Notes: generated by a model from the letters alone, not told the origin. Shown: positions 45,563 to 55,878, counted from the first letter of the stretch. The stretch: DNA of 64,000 nucleotides from Streptacidiphilus jeojiense (GCF_000719095.1 NZ_JOEH01000019.1:62001-126000), one strand, 5' to 3'. Numbers and translations: made by a program.

Positions 45563-45994
45563 CTAGTCGTTCTGGTCGCCCTCGGGCTCCCCGTCGGACT
45601 CCCCCTCGGCATCCGGCAGCTGGTCGACGACCCAGCCTGCCAGCCGCTGGGACGCCCCGTCGACGCCGATCCGCCCCTCCCGCACACCGCGGGCCAGGCT
45701 GCGCATCTCCCGGGTGGTGGTGGCCACGTTGGCGCCGCCGGAGACCAGGTAGGCGAAGGCCACCGCGGTGCCGAAGAGCTCGTTGTTGCGTTCCAGCGCG
45801 GGCACCCGGATCAGCTGGTGCATCAGCGCCGCGGCCCGGTCCTCGGGCTCGGGGTAGACCAGTACGTCGAAGATCTCCGCCTGGTGCCGGGTCACCGCGG
45901 CGACGAGCGAGCCGTAGTCGGTGACCCGGGGGTCGCCCGGGGTGTACTGCTCGGCGACCATGAGCAGCCAGGACAGGTCGATCTCGACGTTCAA
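45563..45994 (-). CDS. Fic/Doc-like toxin of a toxin-antitoxin pair, degenerate Fic motif
   Basis: This 143-residue protein resembles the streptomycete fic-family toxin component. Its start is a TTG overlapping the antitoxin stop (TTGA), which places the family N-terminus LNVEIDLSWLLMVAEQ at residue 1. The Doc-like core is EDRAAALMHQLIRVPALERN (about 51-70). The canonical Fic motif HPFxxGN(K/G)R is here VPALERNNE, without the catalytic His and Arg, so AMP or phosphate transfer by the usual mechanism is doubtful. The C-terminus is acidic. Confidence 0.8.
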   Translation of the reverse strand: MNVEIDLSWLLMVAEQYTPGDPRVTDYGSLVAAVTRHQAEIFDVLVYPEPEDRAAALMHQLIRVPALERNNELFGTAVAFAYLVSGGANVATTTREMRSLARGVREGRIGVDGASQRLAGWVVDQLPDAEGESDGEPEGDQND

Positions 45995-46224
45995 CGGCGC
46001 TGACCCGTCCCTTCGTGCTCGCCGAACTCGGCGAGGAAGGCGGCCTCGTACTCCTTCATGAACTGCGCGGCGGCGTCCACGAAGGACCTGCCGGTCTCTC
46101 CCATGTCCTGCTGGACCAGCTTCTCGATGTACTGGTTCATGCTGATCCCCTCCTGTTCCGCCCTGGAGCGGGCGATCTCGGCCGTGGTGGCGTCCACCCG
46201 GACATTGAGCTGCTTCTTTGTCAT
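45991..46224 (-). CDS. ribbon-helix-helix antitoxin
   Basis: This 77-residue protein starts TKKQLNVRVDATTAEIARSR, a typical ribbon-helix-helix (CopG/HicB-like) DNA-binding fold, followed by an acidic helical tail that should bind the toxin. It overlaps the toxin start by four bases. A perfect 7-bp inverted repeat just upstream (46233-46252) is the likely autoregulatory operator. Confidence 0.85.
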   Translation of the reverse strand: MTKKQLNVRVDATTAEIARSRAEQEGISMNQYIEKLVQQDMGETGRSFVDAAAQFMKEYEAAFLAEFGEHEGTGQRR

Positions 46225-46232
46225 ACTTCCAA

Positions 46233-46252
46233 GCTAGCGCGATTCCGCTAGC
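46233..46252. promoter_or_regulatory. operator-like inverted repeat upstream of the antitoxin gene
   Basis: GCTAGCG (46233-46239) and CGCTAGC (46246-46252) with a 6-nt spacer lie 9 bp before the antitoxin ATG. This is a typical autoregulation site for a ribbon-helix-helix antitoxin. Confidence 0.7.
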
Positions 46253-46321
46253 ACGCAAGGGTCATAAGAAGAGCACTACCCATAGGACGAACCGCTCAAG
46301 AGCGGAACAGGTCACGAGGAA

Positions 46322-47683
46322 TCAGGAGGAAACGGGCTCCAGGATCGCCACGCACTCGAAGTGCTGGGTCATCGGGAACAGGTCGAAGGCCCGCAGACTG
46401 ACCGGACGGTAGCCGACGGCGGCGAAGAAGCCCAGGTCACGGGCGAGGGCGGCCGGGTCGCAGGCGACGTAGGCGATCCGGCGGGGCGTGAGCCCGGCCA
46501 GGTGGCGCACGGTGTCACGGCCCGCGCCGGAGCGCGGCGGGTCGAGCACCACCAGGTCCGTCTCGGTGATGCCGGTGCGCGGCAGCAGCCGCTCCACCTT
46601 GTCGCACTCGATCCGCACCCGGCCCTCGCCGATCAGGTCGCCGAGGTTGTGCCGGGCGTCGATCACGGACTGCTTGGACGACTCGATGCCGAGCACCGCG
46701 CCGGTCTCCCCCAGCTGGTCGGCCAGGGCGCCGGCGAACAGGCCCACGCCGCAGTACAGGTCCAGGGCGTTCTCGCCCTCCTGCGGGTCCAGGCCCTCCA
46801 GCACGGCCGAGACCAGCAGGTCCGGGGCCTCCGGGTGGATCTGCCAGAAGCCGCCCTCACTGACCCGCCAGGTCCGGCCCGCCGCCCGCTCCCGCACGAA
46901 CGACCGCCCGTGCACCCGGTGCAGCCCGCCGTGGTCGTCGATCCGCATCACCGACACCGGCCGGTCCAGCTCCACGATCGGCAGCCGGGCCCCGGCCCGC
47001 GGGGTCAGGATCACCTGGCGGTCCGACGACCCGGTCGCGGCGATCGCCTCGACCGTGGCCATGCCCTCCCAGTCGCGCGCCTCCACTCCCAGCTCGGTCA
47101 CCCCGGCGGCGGCGATCAGGCAGCGGTCGACCGGCTGCACCCGGTGCGAGCGGTGCCGCCGCAGACCGGCCTCGCCGGTGTCCGGGTCGACCGCGTACTG
47201 GACCCGGGTGCGCCACTGCGGCACCGTGCCGGCCGGGAGCTTGCCGCCGACCGGCTCGATGCTGCCGTCCCAGCCGGCCCCGGCCGGGTCGAGCTTGGCC
47301 AGCTGGCGCAGCTGCTCGGTGAGCACCTGCACCTTGAGCTTGCGCTGCGCGCCCGGGGTCGCGTGCTGCCAGTCGCAGCCGCCGCACTTCCCGGGACCAG
47401 CGAACGGGCAGGGCGGCTCGACCCGGTCCTTGGAGGCCTGCAGCACCTCGACCGCGTCGGCGCGCAGGAAGCGTGAGGACTCCGTGCCGTCGGTGACCTC
47501 GGCCACCACCCGCTCGCCCGGCAGCGCGTGCCGGACGAACAGCACCCGGCCCTCGTGCCGGGCCACGCAGTGGCCGCCGTGGGCGACCGGGCCCACCTCG
47601 ACCTCGTACCGCTGACCGACCAGGGACGGCGCCTCGGCTTCGGCGGCGGCGGTCTCGGATCGGGTCCTGCCAGGGGGTGTCAC
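46322..47683 (-). CDS. TrmA/RumA-family RNA uracil-C5 methyltransferase
   Basis: This 453-residue class I SAM-dependent methyltransferase begins with a TRAM-like domain (about 20-80; RYEVEVGPVAHGGHCVARHEGRVLFVRHALPGE), has an Fe-S-type cysteine set (CPFAGPGKCGGCDWQH), the SAM motif ALDLYCGVGLFAGAL and the catalytic Cys in YVACDPAALARDLGFF. It probably makes m5U in tRNA or 23S rRNA. The GTG overlaps the transporter stop (GTGA), so it is coupled to it. Confidence 0.92.
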   Translation of the reverse strand: MTPPGRTRSETAAAEAEAPSLVGQRYEVEVGPVAHGGHCVARHEGRVLFVRHALPGERVVAEVTDGTESSRFLRADAVEVLQASKDRVEPPCPFAGPGKCGGCDWQHATPGAQRKLKVQVLTEQLRQLAKLDPAGAGWDGSIEPVGGKLPAGTVPQWRTRVQYAVDPDTGEAGLRRHRSHRVQPVDRCLIAAAGVTELGVEARDWEGMATVEAIAATGSSDRQVILTPRAGARLPIVELDRPVSVMRIDDHGGLHRVHGRSFVRERAAGRTWRVSEGGFWQIHPEAPDLLVSAVLEGLDPQEGENALDLYCGVGLFAGALADQLGETGAVLGIESSKQSVIDARHNLGDLIGEGRVRIECDKVERLLPRTGITETDLVVLDPPRSGAGRDTVRHLAGLTPRRIAYVACDPAALARDLGFFAAVGYRPVSLRAFDLFPMTQHFECVAILEPVSS

Positions 47684-49773
47684 GCGCTGCTGTCCTTGCT
47701 GTCGGTCGTCCCAGCGCCGCCCGGGCCCGGCTCGGTGTCCGCGGCGGCGCCCGCGCGCTTCTGCACGCGGAGGAGGTCTCCACGACGGATCTGCCCGGGG
47801 GCGTTCCACTCCACCGGCTTGCGACGGCGCTCGGAGGACTCCAGCTGCCAGGGTACCGAGGTCACCATGACACCCGGCGTGAACAGCAGCCGGCCCTTGA
47901 GCCGCAGTGCGCTCTGGTTGTGCAGCAGCTGCTCGTACCAGTGGCCGACCACGTACTCCGGGATGTAGACGGTGACCACGGCGCGCGGGCTGTCCTTGCG
48001 CAGCTGCCGGACGTAGTCCACGACCGGACGGGTGACCTCGCGGTACGGCGAGTGCAGCACCTTCAGCGGGATCTCGATCCCGCGCCGCTCCCAGTCCGCC
48101 TTCAGCGCCGCGGTGTCCGCCGGGTCCACGTCCACGGTCACCGCCTCCAGGGTGGAGGTGTGCGCCGAGCGCGAGAGCTGCGCGTAGGCCAGCGCCCGCA
48201 GGGTGGGCTTGTGCAGCTTGGAGACCAGCACCACCGAGTGCACCTTGGACGGCAGCACCGTCTCGTCCGGGCGCTCCTCGGCCGCGACCAGCTCGGCGGA
48301 GACCCGGTCGTAGTGCTTCCTGATCGCCTTCATCATCACGAAGAAGACCACCATCAGCAGGCAGGACATCCAGGCGCCGGACAGGAACTTGGTGCCCAGG
48401 ACGACCACCAGCACGCAGGCGGTGCAGGCCAGGCCGATGCTGTTGATCACCCGGCTGCGCATCATCCGGCGGCGCACGGCCGGGTCCGTCTCGGTCTTCA
48501 GCAGCCTGGTCCAGTGCCGGATCATGCCGGTCTGGCTCATGTTGAAGGAGACGAAGACACCGATGATGTAGAGCTGGATCAGCCGGTTGGGGTCGGCGCC
48601 GTAGCCGATGATGAAGACGATCGCGACGCCGGCCAGCATGATGATGCCGTTGGAGAACGCCAGCCGGTCCCCGCGGGTGTGCAACTGGCGCGGCAGGTAC
48701 CGGTCCTGGGCCAGGATCGAGCCGAGCACCGGGAAGCCGTTGAACGCGGTGTTGGCGGCCAGCACCAGGATCAGCCCGGTGACGGCGGCGATGTAGTAGA
48801 AGCCCGGCGAGAAGTTGCTGAACACGGCCTGGCTGATCTGCGCAAGCGCGGTCTTCTGGTGGTAGTCGGACGGGGCGCCGATCAACTGGGCGGTGTTCTC
48901 GGACATCTTCAGGCCGGTCAGGTTGCCCATCCAGATGATGCCGATCAGCATCACCACGGCGATGACCGCCATCATCAGCAGGGTGGTCGCGGCGTTCTTG
49001 CTCTTGGGCTTCTGGAAGGCCGGCACGCCGTTGCTGATCGCCTCCACACCGGTCAGCGCGGCGCAGCCGGAGGAGAAGGTCTTCAGCAGCAGGAAGACCA
49101 TCGCGAGTCCGGCCACGTTCTCGTGTCCATGGGCCGGAACCAGGTCGAACTTGTAGCTGGCGGCGTGCATCGAGTCGCTGAGGAAGAAGTGCCGGACGGC
49201 CGCGTAGGCCATCAGGCCCAGGATGCCGACCATGAACCCGTAGGTCGGGATGGCGAAGGCCGTCCCCGACTCGCGCACCCCGCGCAGGTTCATCCCCATC
49301 AGCACCACGACCAGGGTGACCGAGATCGCCACCTCGTGGCCGTGCAGCGAGGGCACCGCGGAGACCACGTTGGCGACGCCGGAGGTGGTCGACACCGCGA
49401 CGGTGAGCACGTAGTCCACCATCAGCGCCGCGGCCACGGTCAGCCCCGCGTTGGCGCCCAGGTTCACCGTGGCGACCTCGTAGTCGCCGCCGCCGCTGGG
49501 GTAGGCGTGCACGTTCTGCCGGTACGAGGCGACGACGACCAGCATCACCAGCGCCACCACGCCGCCCACCCACCAGGAGAAGTGGATGGTGGTGATACCG
49601 GCGACGGCCAGCGCGAGGAAGATCTGCTCGGGGGCGTAGGCCACCGAGGACAGTGCGTCGGACGCGAAGACCGGCAGCGCGATCCGCTTCGGCAGCAGCG
49701 TCTCACCCAGCTTGTCGCTCTGGAGGGCGCGGCCGATCAGGATCCGCTTGGGTACGTCGGTGAGTTTGGACAC
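47680..49773 (-). CDS. APC-superfamily transporter, KimA-like K+ permease
   Basis: This 697-residue membrane protein has about twelve helices followed by a cytoplasmic domain (about 480-690). Motifs SSDALSSVAYAPEQIFLAL-like (here ASDALSSVAYAPEQI), YPSGGGDYEVA and LLKTFSSGCAALTGVEAIS closely resemble KimA (YdaO) of Bacillus, a high-affinity K+/H+ symporter. I rely on memory of that family, and older annotation would be amino acid permease. Divergent from two trkA genes, which strengthens a potassium role. The GTG start lies 7 nt after TACGAT, so it may be leaderless. Confidence 0.83.
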   Translation of the reverse strand: MSKLTDVPKRILIGRALQSDKLGETLLPKRIALPVFASDALSSVAYAPEQIFLALAVAGITTIHFSWWVGGVVALVMLVVVASYRQNVHAYPSGGGDYEVATVNLGANAGLTVAAALMVDYVLTVAVSTTSGVANVVSAVPSLHGHEVAISVTLVVVLMGMNLRGVRESGTAFAIPTYGFMVGILGLMAYAAVRHFFLSDSMHAASYKFDLVPAHGHENVAGLAMVFLLLKTFSSGCAALTGVEAISNGVPAFQKPKSKNAATTLLMMAVIAVVMLIGIIWMGNLTGLKMSENTAQLIGAPSDYHQKTALAQISQAVFSNFSPGFYYIAAVTGLILVLAANTAFNGFPVLGSILAQDRYLPRQLHTRGDRLAFSNGIIMLAGVAIVFIIGYGADPNRLIQLYIIGVFVSFNMSQTGMIRHWTRLLKTETDPAVRRRMMRSRVINSIGLACTACVLVVVLGTKFLSGAWMSCLLMVVFFVMMKAIRKHYDRVSAELVAAEERPDETVLPSKVHSVVLVSKLHKPTLRALAYAQLSRSAHTSTLEAVTVDVDPADTAALKADWERRGIEIPLKVLHSPYREVTRPVVDYVRQLRKDSPRAVVTVYIPEYVVGHWYEQLLHNQSALRLKGRLLFTPGVMVTSVPWQLESSERRRKPVEWNAPGQIRRGDLLRVQKRAGAAADTEPGPGGAGTTDSKDSSA

Positions 49774-50094
49774 GACGAGGATCGTAGAGCCTGTCCTTGA
49801 CGCGCCCTTAACGCCCCTCCGGAAATCAGCAGAGCGTCACTCGCCGCTCACCGGAATGTTGCGGATCGGTATCGGGAAGGTGTGAGTTCCCTCGCCCCCC
49901 TTGCCCGGCGTCGACACCTGCCCGCCAGCCGCTTCCCAGCGGACTCCTAGATCCGGACCCCTTCCGGGGTGTAACGACCCGGGTTGCACGGGTACTGCGG
50001 TTGTGTCATCGGCGCGCGAGGGTGCGACCCTGGTGCGGGCACCGGTTAAGAAGGTGCCAGGATCGAGCCGGGACATCACTCCGGAAGGACGGGC
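49774..50094. other. 321-bp divergent promoter region between KimA-like and trkA genes
   Basis: TACGAT, read on the minus strand, ends 7 nt before the KimA-like GTG and is a possible -10 of a leaderless transcript. On the plus side GGAAGGA precedes the trkA GTG. A 22-codon GTG frame (49882-49950) is present but unsupported. I looked for a ydaO-type c-di-AMP riboswitch and did not recognise its conserved elements. Confidence 0.4.
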
Positions 50095-50757
50095 GTGCAC
50101 ATCGTCATCATGGGCTGCGGTCGCGTGGGTTCTGCCCTCGCGCGCACCCTCGAGAAGCAGGGGCACTCGGTCGCTGTCGTCGACCAGGACCCCACGGCGT
50201 TCCGCCGTCTCGGTTCCGGGTTCACCGGCCAGCGGGTGACCGGGGTCGGCTTCGACCAGGACACGCTCCGGGAAGCCGGGATCGAGCAGGCCGGTGCCTT
50301 CGCGGCGGTCAGCAGCGGCGACAACTCCAACATCATCGCCGCGCGGGTGGCCCGGGAGAACTTCGGCGTGGAGAACGTCGCGGCCCGGATCTACGACCCG
50401 CGCCGCGCCGAGGTCTACCAGCGCCTCGGCATCTCCACCGTGGCCACGGTCCGCTGGACCGCCGACCAGATGCTGCGCCGGCTGCTGCCCAGTGGCTCCG
50501 AGCCCAACTGGCAGGACCCCAGCGGCGCCGTGCAGCTCGCCGAGGTCCCGGTGGCGTCCGGCTGGATCGGCCACCGCCTCAGCAAGCTGGAGCAGGCCGC
50601 GGCGGTGCGGGTGGCGTTCGTCAGCCGACTGGGCGTGGGCACGCTGCCGACGCCCGAGATGGTGCTGCAGGAGGGCGACCTCGTGCACATGATGATGCGC
50701 ATCGCAGATCTCGAGGCCGTCGAGGCCGTGTTCGCGAAGGGCCCGGAGGAGCACTGA
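50095..50757 (+). CDS. TrkA/RCK potassium transport regulatory subunit 1
   Basis: This 220-residue cytoplasmic protein has an RCK_N NAD-binding domain (MGCGRVGSALARTLEKQGH, then DQD as the ribose-binding acid) and an RCK_C domain from about 135 (VQLAEVPVASGWIGHRL). RCK proteins gate K+ channels or Trk transporters and some bind c-di-AMP through RCK_C. GTG start with GGAAGGA ribosome-binding site. Its stop overlaps the second trkA start by one base, so the two probably form a heteromeric ring. Confidence 0.92.
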   Translation: MHIVIMGCGRVGSALARTLEKQGHSVAVVDQDPTAFRRLGSGFTGQRVTGVGFDQDTLREAGIEQAGAFAAVSSGDNSNIIAARVARENFGVENVAARIYDPRRAEVYQRLGISTVATVRWTADQMLRRLLPSGSEPNWQDPSGAVQLAEVPVASGWIGHRLSKLEQAAAVRVAFVSRLGVGTLPTPEMVLQEGDLVHMMMRIADLEAVEAVFAKGPEEH

Positions 50758-51419
50758 TGCGGGTAGCCATTGCCGGGGCCGGTGCGGTGGGACGATCCAT
50801 CGCGGGCGAGCTGCTGGAGAACGGCCACGAGGTCCTCCTCGTGGACAAGAACCCCAAGTCCATCTCGGTGGAGCGGGTACCGCAGGCCGAGTGGCTGCTC
50901 GCGGACGCCTGCGAGATCACCGCGCTGGACGAGGCGGCGTTGCAGCGCTGCAACGTGGTCATCGCCGCGACCGGGGACGACAAGGTCAACCTGGTCGTCT
51001 CACTGCTGGCGAAGACCGAGTACGGCGTGCCGCGGGTGGTCGCGCGGGTGAACAACCCCAAGAACGAGTGGCTGTTCAACGAGGCCTGGGGGGTGGACGT
51101 GGCCGTCTCGACCCCGCGACTGATGTCGGCGCTGGTCGAGGAGGCGGTGAGCGTCGGCGACCTGGTCCGGCTGATGCGGTTCAGCCAGGGCGACGCCAAC
51201 CTGGTGGAGATCACGCTCTCGGGGACGGCTACCGCGGTCGGACTGCGCGTCAGTGATGTGGAGTGGCCGCAGGACACTGCGCTGGTCACCATCATCCGCG
51301 AGGGCCGGGTTCTGGTTCCCAGCGGTAGCGACAGTCTTGAGGGTGGGGACGAGCTGCTGTTCGTGGCCACGGCGGAGCGGGAGCGGGAGTTGGAAGAGCT
51401 GCTGTCCAAGGAGAGCTGA
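50757..51419 (+). CDS. TrkA/RCK potassium transport regulatory subunit 2
   Basis: This 220-residue protein is a paralogue of its upstream neighbour, with IAGAGAVGRSIAGELLENGH at the N-terminus and an RCK_C domain (about 130-220; LVEITLSGTATAVGLRVSD). The ATG overlaps the previous stop (TGATG). No TrkH or channel gene is next to it, but the KimA-like transporter is divergent. The pair resembles the CeoB/CeoC proteins of mycobacteria. Confidence 0.92.
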   Translation: MRVAIAGAGAVGRSIAGELLENGHEVLLVDKNPKSISVERVPQAEWLLADACEITALDEAALQRCNVVIAATGDDKVNLVVSLLAKTEYGVPRVVARVNNPKNEWLFNEAWGVDVAVSTPRLMSALVEEAVSVGDLVRLMRFSQGDANLVEITLSGTATAVGLRVSDVEWPQDTALVTIIREGRVLVPSGSDSLEGGDELLFVATAERERELEELLSKES

Positions 51420-51429
51420 CGCTTCCACT

Positions 51430-51500
51430 CGGGGCGCGGGGTTGCTGTTCGGTCGGCGTGCACGTGTGTGCGTGGTCGGCCGCGCAGTTCCTCGCGCCCC
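51430..51500. repeat. GGGGCGCGGGG hairpin repeat, copy 2 (degenerate)
   Basis: GGGGCGCGGGG (51431-51441) pairs imperfectly with CCTCGCGCCCC (51490-51500), and GCGCAGTTCC is shared with the arm of copy 1 at 7744. It lies between the convergent trkA-2 and DUF3159 genes, a terminator position. Confidence 0.65.
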
Positions 51501-51506
51501 TGGCGG

Positions 51507-52196
51507 TTACACGCGTTCGTGGTCGGGTTCTTCTTCTTTTTCTTCCTCTTCGGAGGCGACCTTGATGGGCGGCGGGGCCTTGGAGAGGATCAGCCAGGAG
51601 AGGTAGATGGCGACCAGCCAGGGCGGGACGCCCAGGCCGATCTTGGCGACGCCGAGCCAGGTGACGTTGCCGGCCCAGTAGAGCGGGAACAGGATCGCCG
51701 CTCGGATGGCGAAGAGCGCGACCCAGACCCAGGTGGCCTTGGTGTAGGCGGCGAGGCGGCCCGGGTTCTGGGTGCGCCAGGTCATGTTCTCGCCCAGGAT
51801 CGGGCCGAGCATCACGCCGAGCAGCGGCCAGCGCACCAGGGCCGAGACGGCGTAGAGCACGCCCAGCAGCACGCCGTAGATCATGGACGGCAGGTAGAAG
51901 TCCTGGGCCTTGCCGGACTTCATGGCGATGAACGCGCCGATGGCCACGCCCAGCACCCCGCCGAAGGCGTGCTTCAGGGTCTCCCTGCGGACCAGCCGGA
52001 CCACGGCGAGCAGTACCGTCACGCCGACCGCCGACCAGGCGGAGACGCCCAGCTGCTTGGTGATCGTGTACAGCAGCACGAAGACGAAGCCGGGGACGGT
52101 CATGTCGACCATGCCGCGGACCCCGCCGAAGGCGTCGATCAGCGAGGTGTCGACCTCGGTGGAATCCTTGCTGGCCAGCTTGTGACTGGGGCTCAC
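51507..52196 (-). CDS. DUF3159 membrane protein
   Basis: This 229-residue integral membrane protein of the actinobacterial DUF3159 family has about five helices and the characteristic sequence GGVRGMVDMTVPGFVF (about 24-39). It ends in a strongly acidic tail (EEEEKEEEP). It lies 6 bp after an OB-fold gene on the same strand and beside the trkA genes. The function is unknown; the location suggests, but does not prove, a link to ion homeostasis. Confidence 0.88.
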   Translation of the reverse strand: MSPSHKLASKDSTEVDTSLIDAFGGVRGMVDMTVPGFVFVLLYTITKQLGVSAWSAVGVTVLLAVVRLVRRETLKHAFGGVLGVAIGAFIAMKSGKAQDFYLPSMIYGVLLGVLYAVSALVRWPLLGVMLGPILGENMTWRTQNPGRLAAYTKATWVWVALFAIRAAILFPLYWAGNVTWLGVAKIGLGVPPWLVAIYLSWLILSKAPPPIKVASEEEEKEEEPDHERV

Positions 52197-52202
52197 GCGG
52201 TG

Positions 52203-52601
52203 CTACTCCGATCCGACAGGGCGCAGCTCGTACCGCGGGTTGAAGAGCACCCGGCGGCCTCGCGCATGACTGATCCGGCCGTGGGCCACCAGGCGGCGGC
52301 CGGGCTCTATCCCCGCGATGGAGCGGCGGCCCAGCCAGACCACGTCCAGCGCGTCGGTGCCGTCGAAGAGCTCCGCCTCCAGGGCGGGAACGCCGGCCCT
52401 GGGGCGCAGGGTCACCGCGCGCAGCGTGCCCGTCACCGTGACCTGCTGGCGGTCCTGGCAGGAGGCGATGGGCATGCAGCCGGCCTCCTCGGCGTCCTGG
52501 CGCAGCTCCTCGGCCTGGAGCTCCTCGCTGCTCGCGGCCAGCCGGTTGAGCATCCGGCGCAGACGCCCCTGCTGCCGGTCGGTTCGGATGTCACCACTCA
52601 T
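52203..52601 (-). CDS. OB-fold nucleic acid-binding domain protein
   Basis: This 132-residue protein has a helical N-terminus (1-45) and a tRNA-anticodon-type OB fold at about 50-128 (QQVTVTGTLRAVTLRPRAGVPALEAELFDGT...VAHGRISHARGRRVLFNPRYEL). Such proteins are widespread in actinobacteria next to DUF3159 genes. The ATG is at 52601, 35 bp after the kdpE stop on the same strand. Confidence 0.88.
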   Translation of the reverse strand: MSGDIRTDRQQGRLRRMLNRLAASSEELQAEELRQDAEEAGCMPIASCQDRQQVTVTGTLRAVTLRPRAGVPALEAELFDGTDALDVVWLGRRSIAGIEPGRRLVAHGRISHARGRRVLFNPRYELRPVGSE

Positions 52602-52636
52602 AGCCGAAGAGTACCGCTCCGTACCACCGCGCAGGC

Positions 52637-53325
<689 letters not shown>

Positions 53326-53329
<4 letters not shown>

Positions 53330-55878
53330 TCCGGGCTGCCTTTCCCCTGCTGCTGCGTCGAGTACTGCTGAGCGGTGTGGTCGCACTGTTCGGTACGGAG
53401 GGTGAACACCATGGTGAGGCCGCCGCCCGGGGTGTCCTCGGCGGTGAGGCTGCCGCCCATGGACTCGACGAAGCCCCGGGCCACGGCGAGCCCCAGGCCG
53501 ACCCCGGCGCCCCTGGGGGCGTCACCGTAGCGCTGGAAGGGCTCGAAGACCTTGTCCTTGGCCTCGTCGGGGATGCCGGGACCGTGGTCGGCGACCCGCA
53601 CCTCCAGCCGGTCCGGCTCCCCGGCCAGCCGCAGCACGCTGCCGGAGACGAGGACCCGGCCCTCGCTCTGGTACTTCACGGCGTTCTCGACCACGTTCGC
53701 CAGCGCCCGTTCCAGCAGTCCGGGGTCGCCCTCCACCATCGGCAGGTCCTCGGGAACGTCCAGCCGCACCGTGCCGTCCGGGACGCCGCGCAGCGCCATC
53801 GGCACCACCTCGTCCAGGTCGAACTCGCGGACCAGCGGGACCACGCTGCCGGTCTGCAGCCGGCTCATGTCCAGCAGGTTGCCGATCAGGTGGTCCAGCC
53901 GGTCGGCGCCCTCCTCGATGCCGGCCAGCAGCTCCGCCTCGTCCTCGGCGCTCCACTGCAGGTCCTCGGTGCGCAGTGAGGAGACCGAGGCCTTGATGCC
54001 GGCCAGTGGCGTGCGCAGGTCGTGCGAGACGGCGGCCAGCAGCGCGGTGCGGATCCGGTTGCCCTCGGCCAGCCGCCGGGCCTCGGCGGCCTGCTCGCTC
54101 AGCCGGCGGCGCTCCAGCACCTCGGCCGCCTGGGCGGCGAAGGCGCCCAGCACCCGGCGGTCCCCGGCCGGGAGCACCCGTCCGGACAGCGCCAGCGCCA
54201 GCCGCTCGCCGACCGGGACGTCCACGTCGGCGTCCTCGGGGCGGTTCACCGGCGCGGGCCCGACCGAGCCGGCGCAGGTCCACGGGCCGAAGTCGTCCGC
54301 GCGTTCCAGCAGCGCCACCGACTCCATCTGGAAGGTCTCCTTGACCCGCTCCAGCAGCGCCGGCAGCGCCTTCTCGCCGCTCAGCACGCTGCCGGCGAGA
54401 AAGCTCAGGGTCTCCGCCTCGGCCCGGCTGCGGGCCGCCTCGGCGGTGCGGGAGGCGGCCAGGTCCACCACGTAGGCCACCGACAGGGCCACCGCCAGGA
54501 AGACCGCGATGGCGACGATGTTCTGCGGGTCGGCCACGGTCAGGGTGTGCAGCGGCGGGGTGAAGTACCAGTTGATCAGCAGCGAGCCGACCACCGCCGA
54601 GGCCAGCGCCGGGAACAGTCCGCCGGTGAGCGCGGCGGCCACGGTGAGGCCCAGGTAGAGCAGCATGTCGGTGCTGCCGGAGCGGGTGCCGCCGAGGATC
54701 CAGGTGAGCAGCAGCGGTCCGCCGACGCCCAGCACCCAGCCCACCGCGGTACGGGCCGGGCCCAGCCGGGCGATCCGGCGGATCGGGCGCACCCGGCCGC
54801 GGGCCACGTGCTCGTGGGTGACGATGTGCACGTCCACGTCGCCGGCCTCACGGGCGACGGTGGCGCCGACCCCCGGCCCCAGCACCCACTGCCAGGTCTT
54901 GCGCCGGCTGCTGCCCAGCACGATCTGGGTGGCGTTGACGCCCCGGGCGAAGTCCAGCAGCGCCTCGGCGGCGTTGTCGCCCAGTACCGAGTGGAAGCTG
55001 CCGCCGAGGTCCTCGACCAGGGCCCGCTGCACCGTCAGCTCCTGCGGCGAGGCACCGGTCAGCCCGTCGCTCTTGGCGACGTACACGGCCAGGATCTCGC
55101 TGCCGGAGCCCTTGGCCGCGATCCGGGCGGCCCGGCGGATCAGGGTCCGCCCCTCGGGGCCGCCGGTGAGGCCGACCACGATCCGCTCCCGGGCCTGCCA
55201 GGTGTCGCTGATCCTGTTCTCGGCCCGGTAGCGCTGCAGGTACTCGTCGACCCGGTCGGCGGTCCACAGCAGTGCCAGTTCCCGAAGCGCCGTCAGATTG
55301 CCCGGTCTGAAGTAGTTGGAGAGCGCCGCGTCGACCTTCTCCGGGGCGTAGACGTTGCCGTGCGCCAGCCGGCGCCGCAGCGCCTCGGGGGCCATGTCGA
55401 CCAGCTCGATCTGCTCGGCCCGGCGCACCACCTCGTCCGGCACCGACTCCTGCTGGCGCACGCCGGTGATCCCCGCGACGACGTCCGCGAGCGACTCCAG
55501 GTGCTGGATGTTGACGGTGGAGATGACGTCGATGCCGGCGGCCAGCAGCTCCTGGACGTCCTGCCAGCGCTTGGCGTTGCGGCAGCCGGGGACGTTGGTG
55601 TGCGCCAGCTCGTCCACCAGGGCGACGGCGGGACGGCGGGCCAGCACCGCGTCCACGTCCATCTCGGAGAAGGACGCCCCCCGGTACTCCATGGAGCGGC
55701 GCGGCACCACCTCCAGACCGGCGACCAGCTCGGCGGTGTGGGCGCGGCCGTGGTCCTCGACGAAGCCGACCACCACGTCGGTGCCGCGGTCCCGGCGCCG
55801 GTGCGCCTCACCCAGCATGGCGCAGGTCTTGCCCACTCCGGGGGCAGCCCCCAGATAGATCCGCAGCCTGCCGCGCAT
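53326..55878 (-). CDS. kdpD: sensor histidine kinase KdpD
   Basis: This 850-residue kinase has the N-terminal KdpD domain with P-loop GAAPGVGKT (10-18) and VDELAHTNVPG, a Usp-like domain at about 230-360, four closely spaced membrane helices at about 380-490, a GAF-like region, and the HisKA/HATPase module with H619 (AAVSHDLRTPLAGI) and an N box and G boxes. It senses K+ and ionic state and phosphorylates KdpE. kdpFABC is not in view: the next gene upstream is an amidase. The ATG is at 55878. Confidence 0.94.

Noticed and set aside
45563..46258. A longer toxin reading frame starting at 46258
   Set aside because: The first 88 codons run antisense-like through the antitoxin gene in another frame and are Arg/Gly-rich. 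The TTG at 45994 overlaps the antitoxin stop and matches the family N-terminus.
49882..49950. A 22-codon GTG frame between the KimA-like and trkA genes
   Set aside because: No convincing ribosome-binding site or positioned -10; composition is as expected by chance, and no conserved-looking ending.
49774..50094. A possible ydaO-type c-di-AMP riboswitch before the KimA-like gene
   Set aside because: The conserved ydaO sequence blocks could not be found on either strand by eye. A covariance-model search (Rfam ydaO-yuaA) would be decisive.
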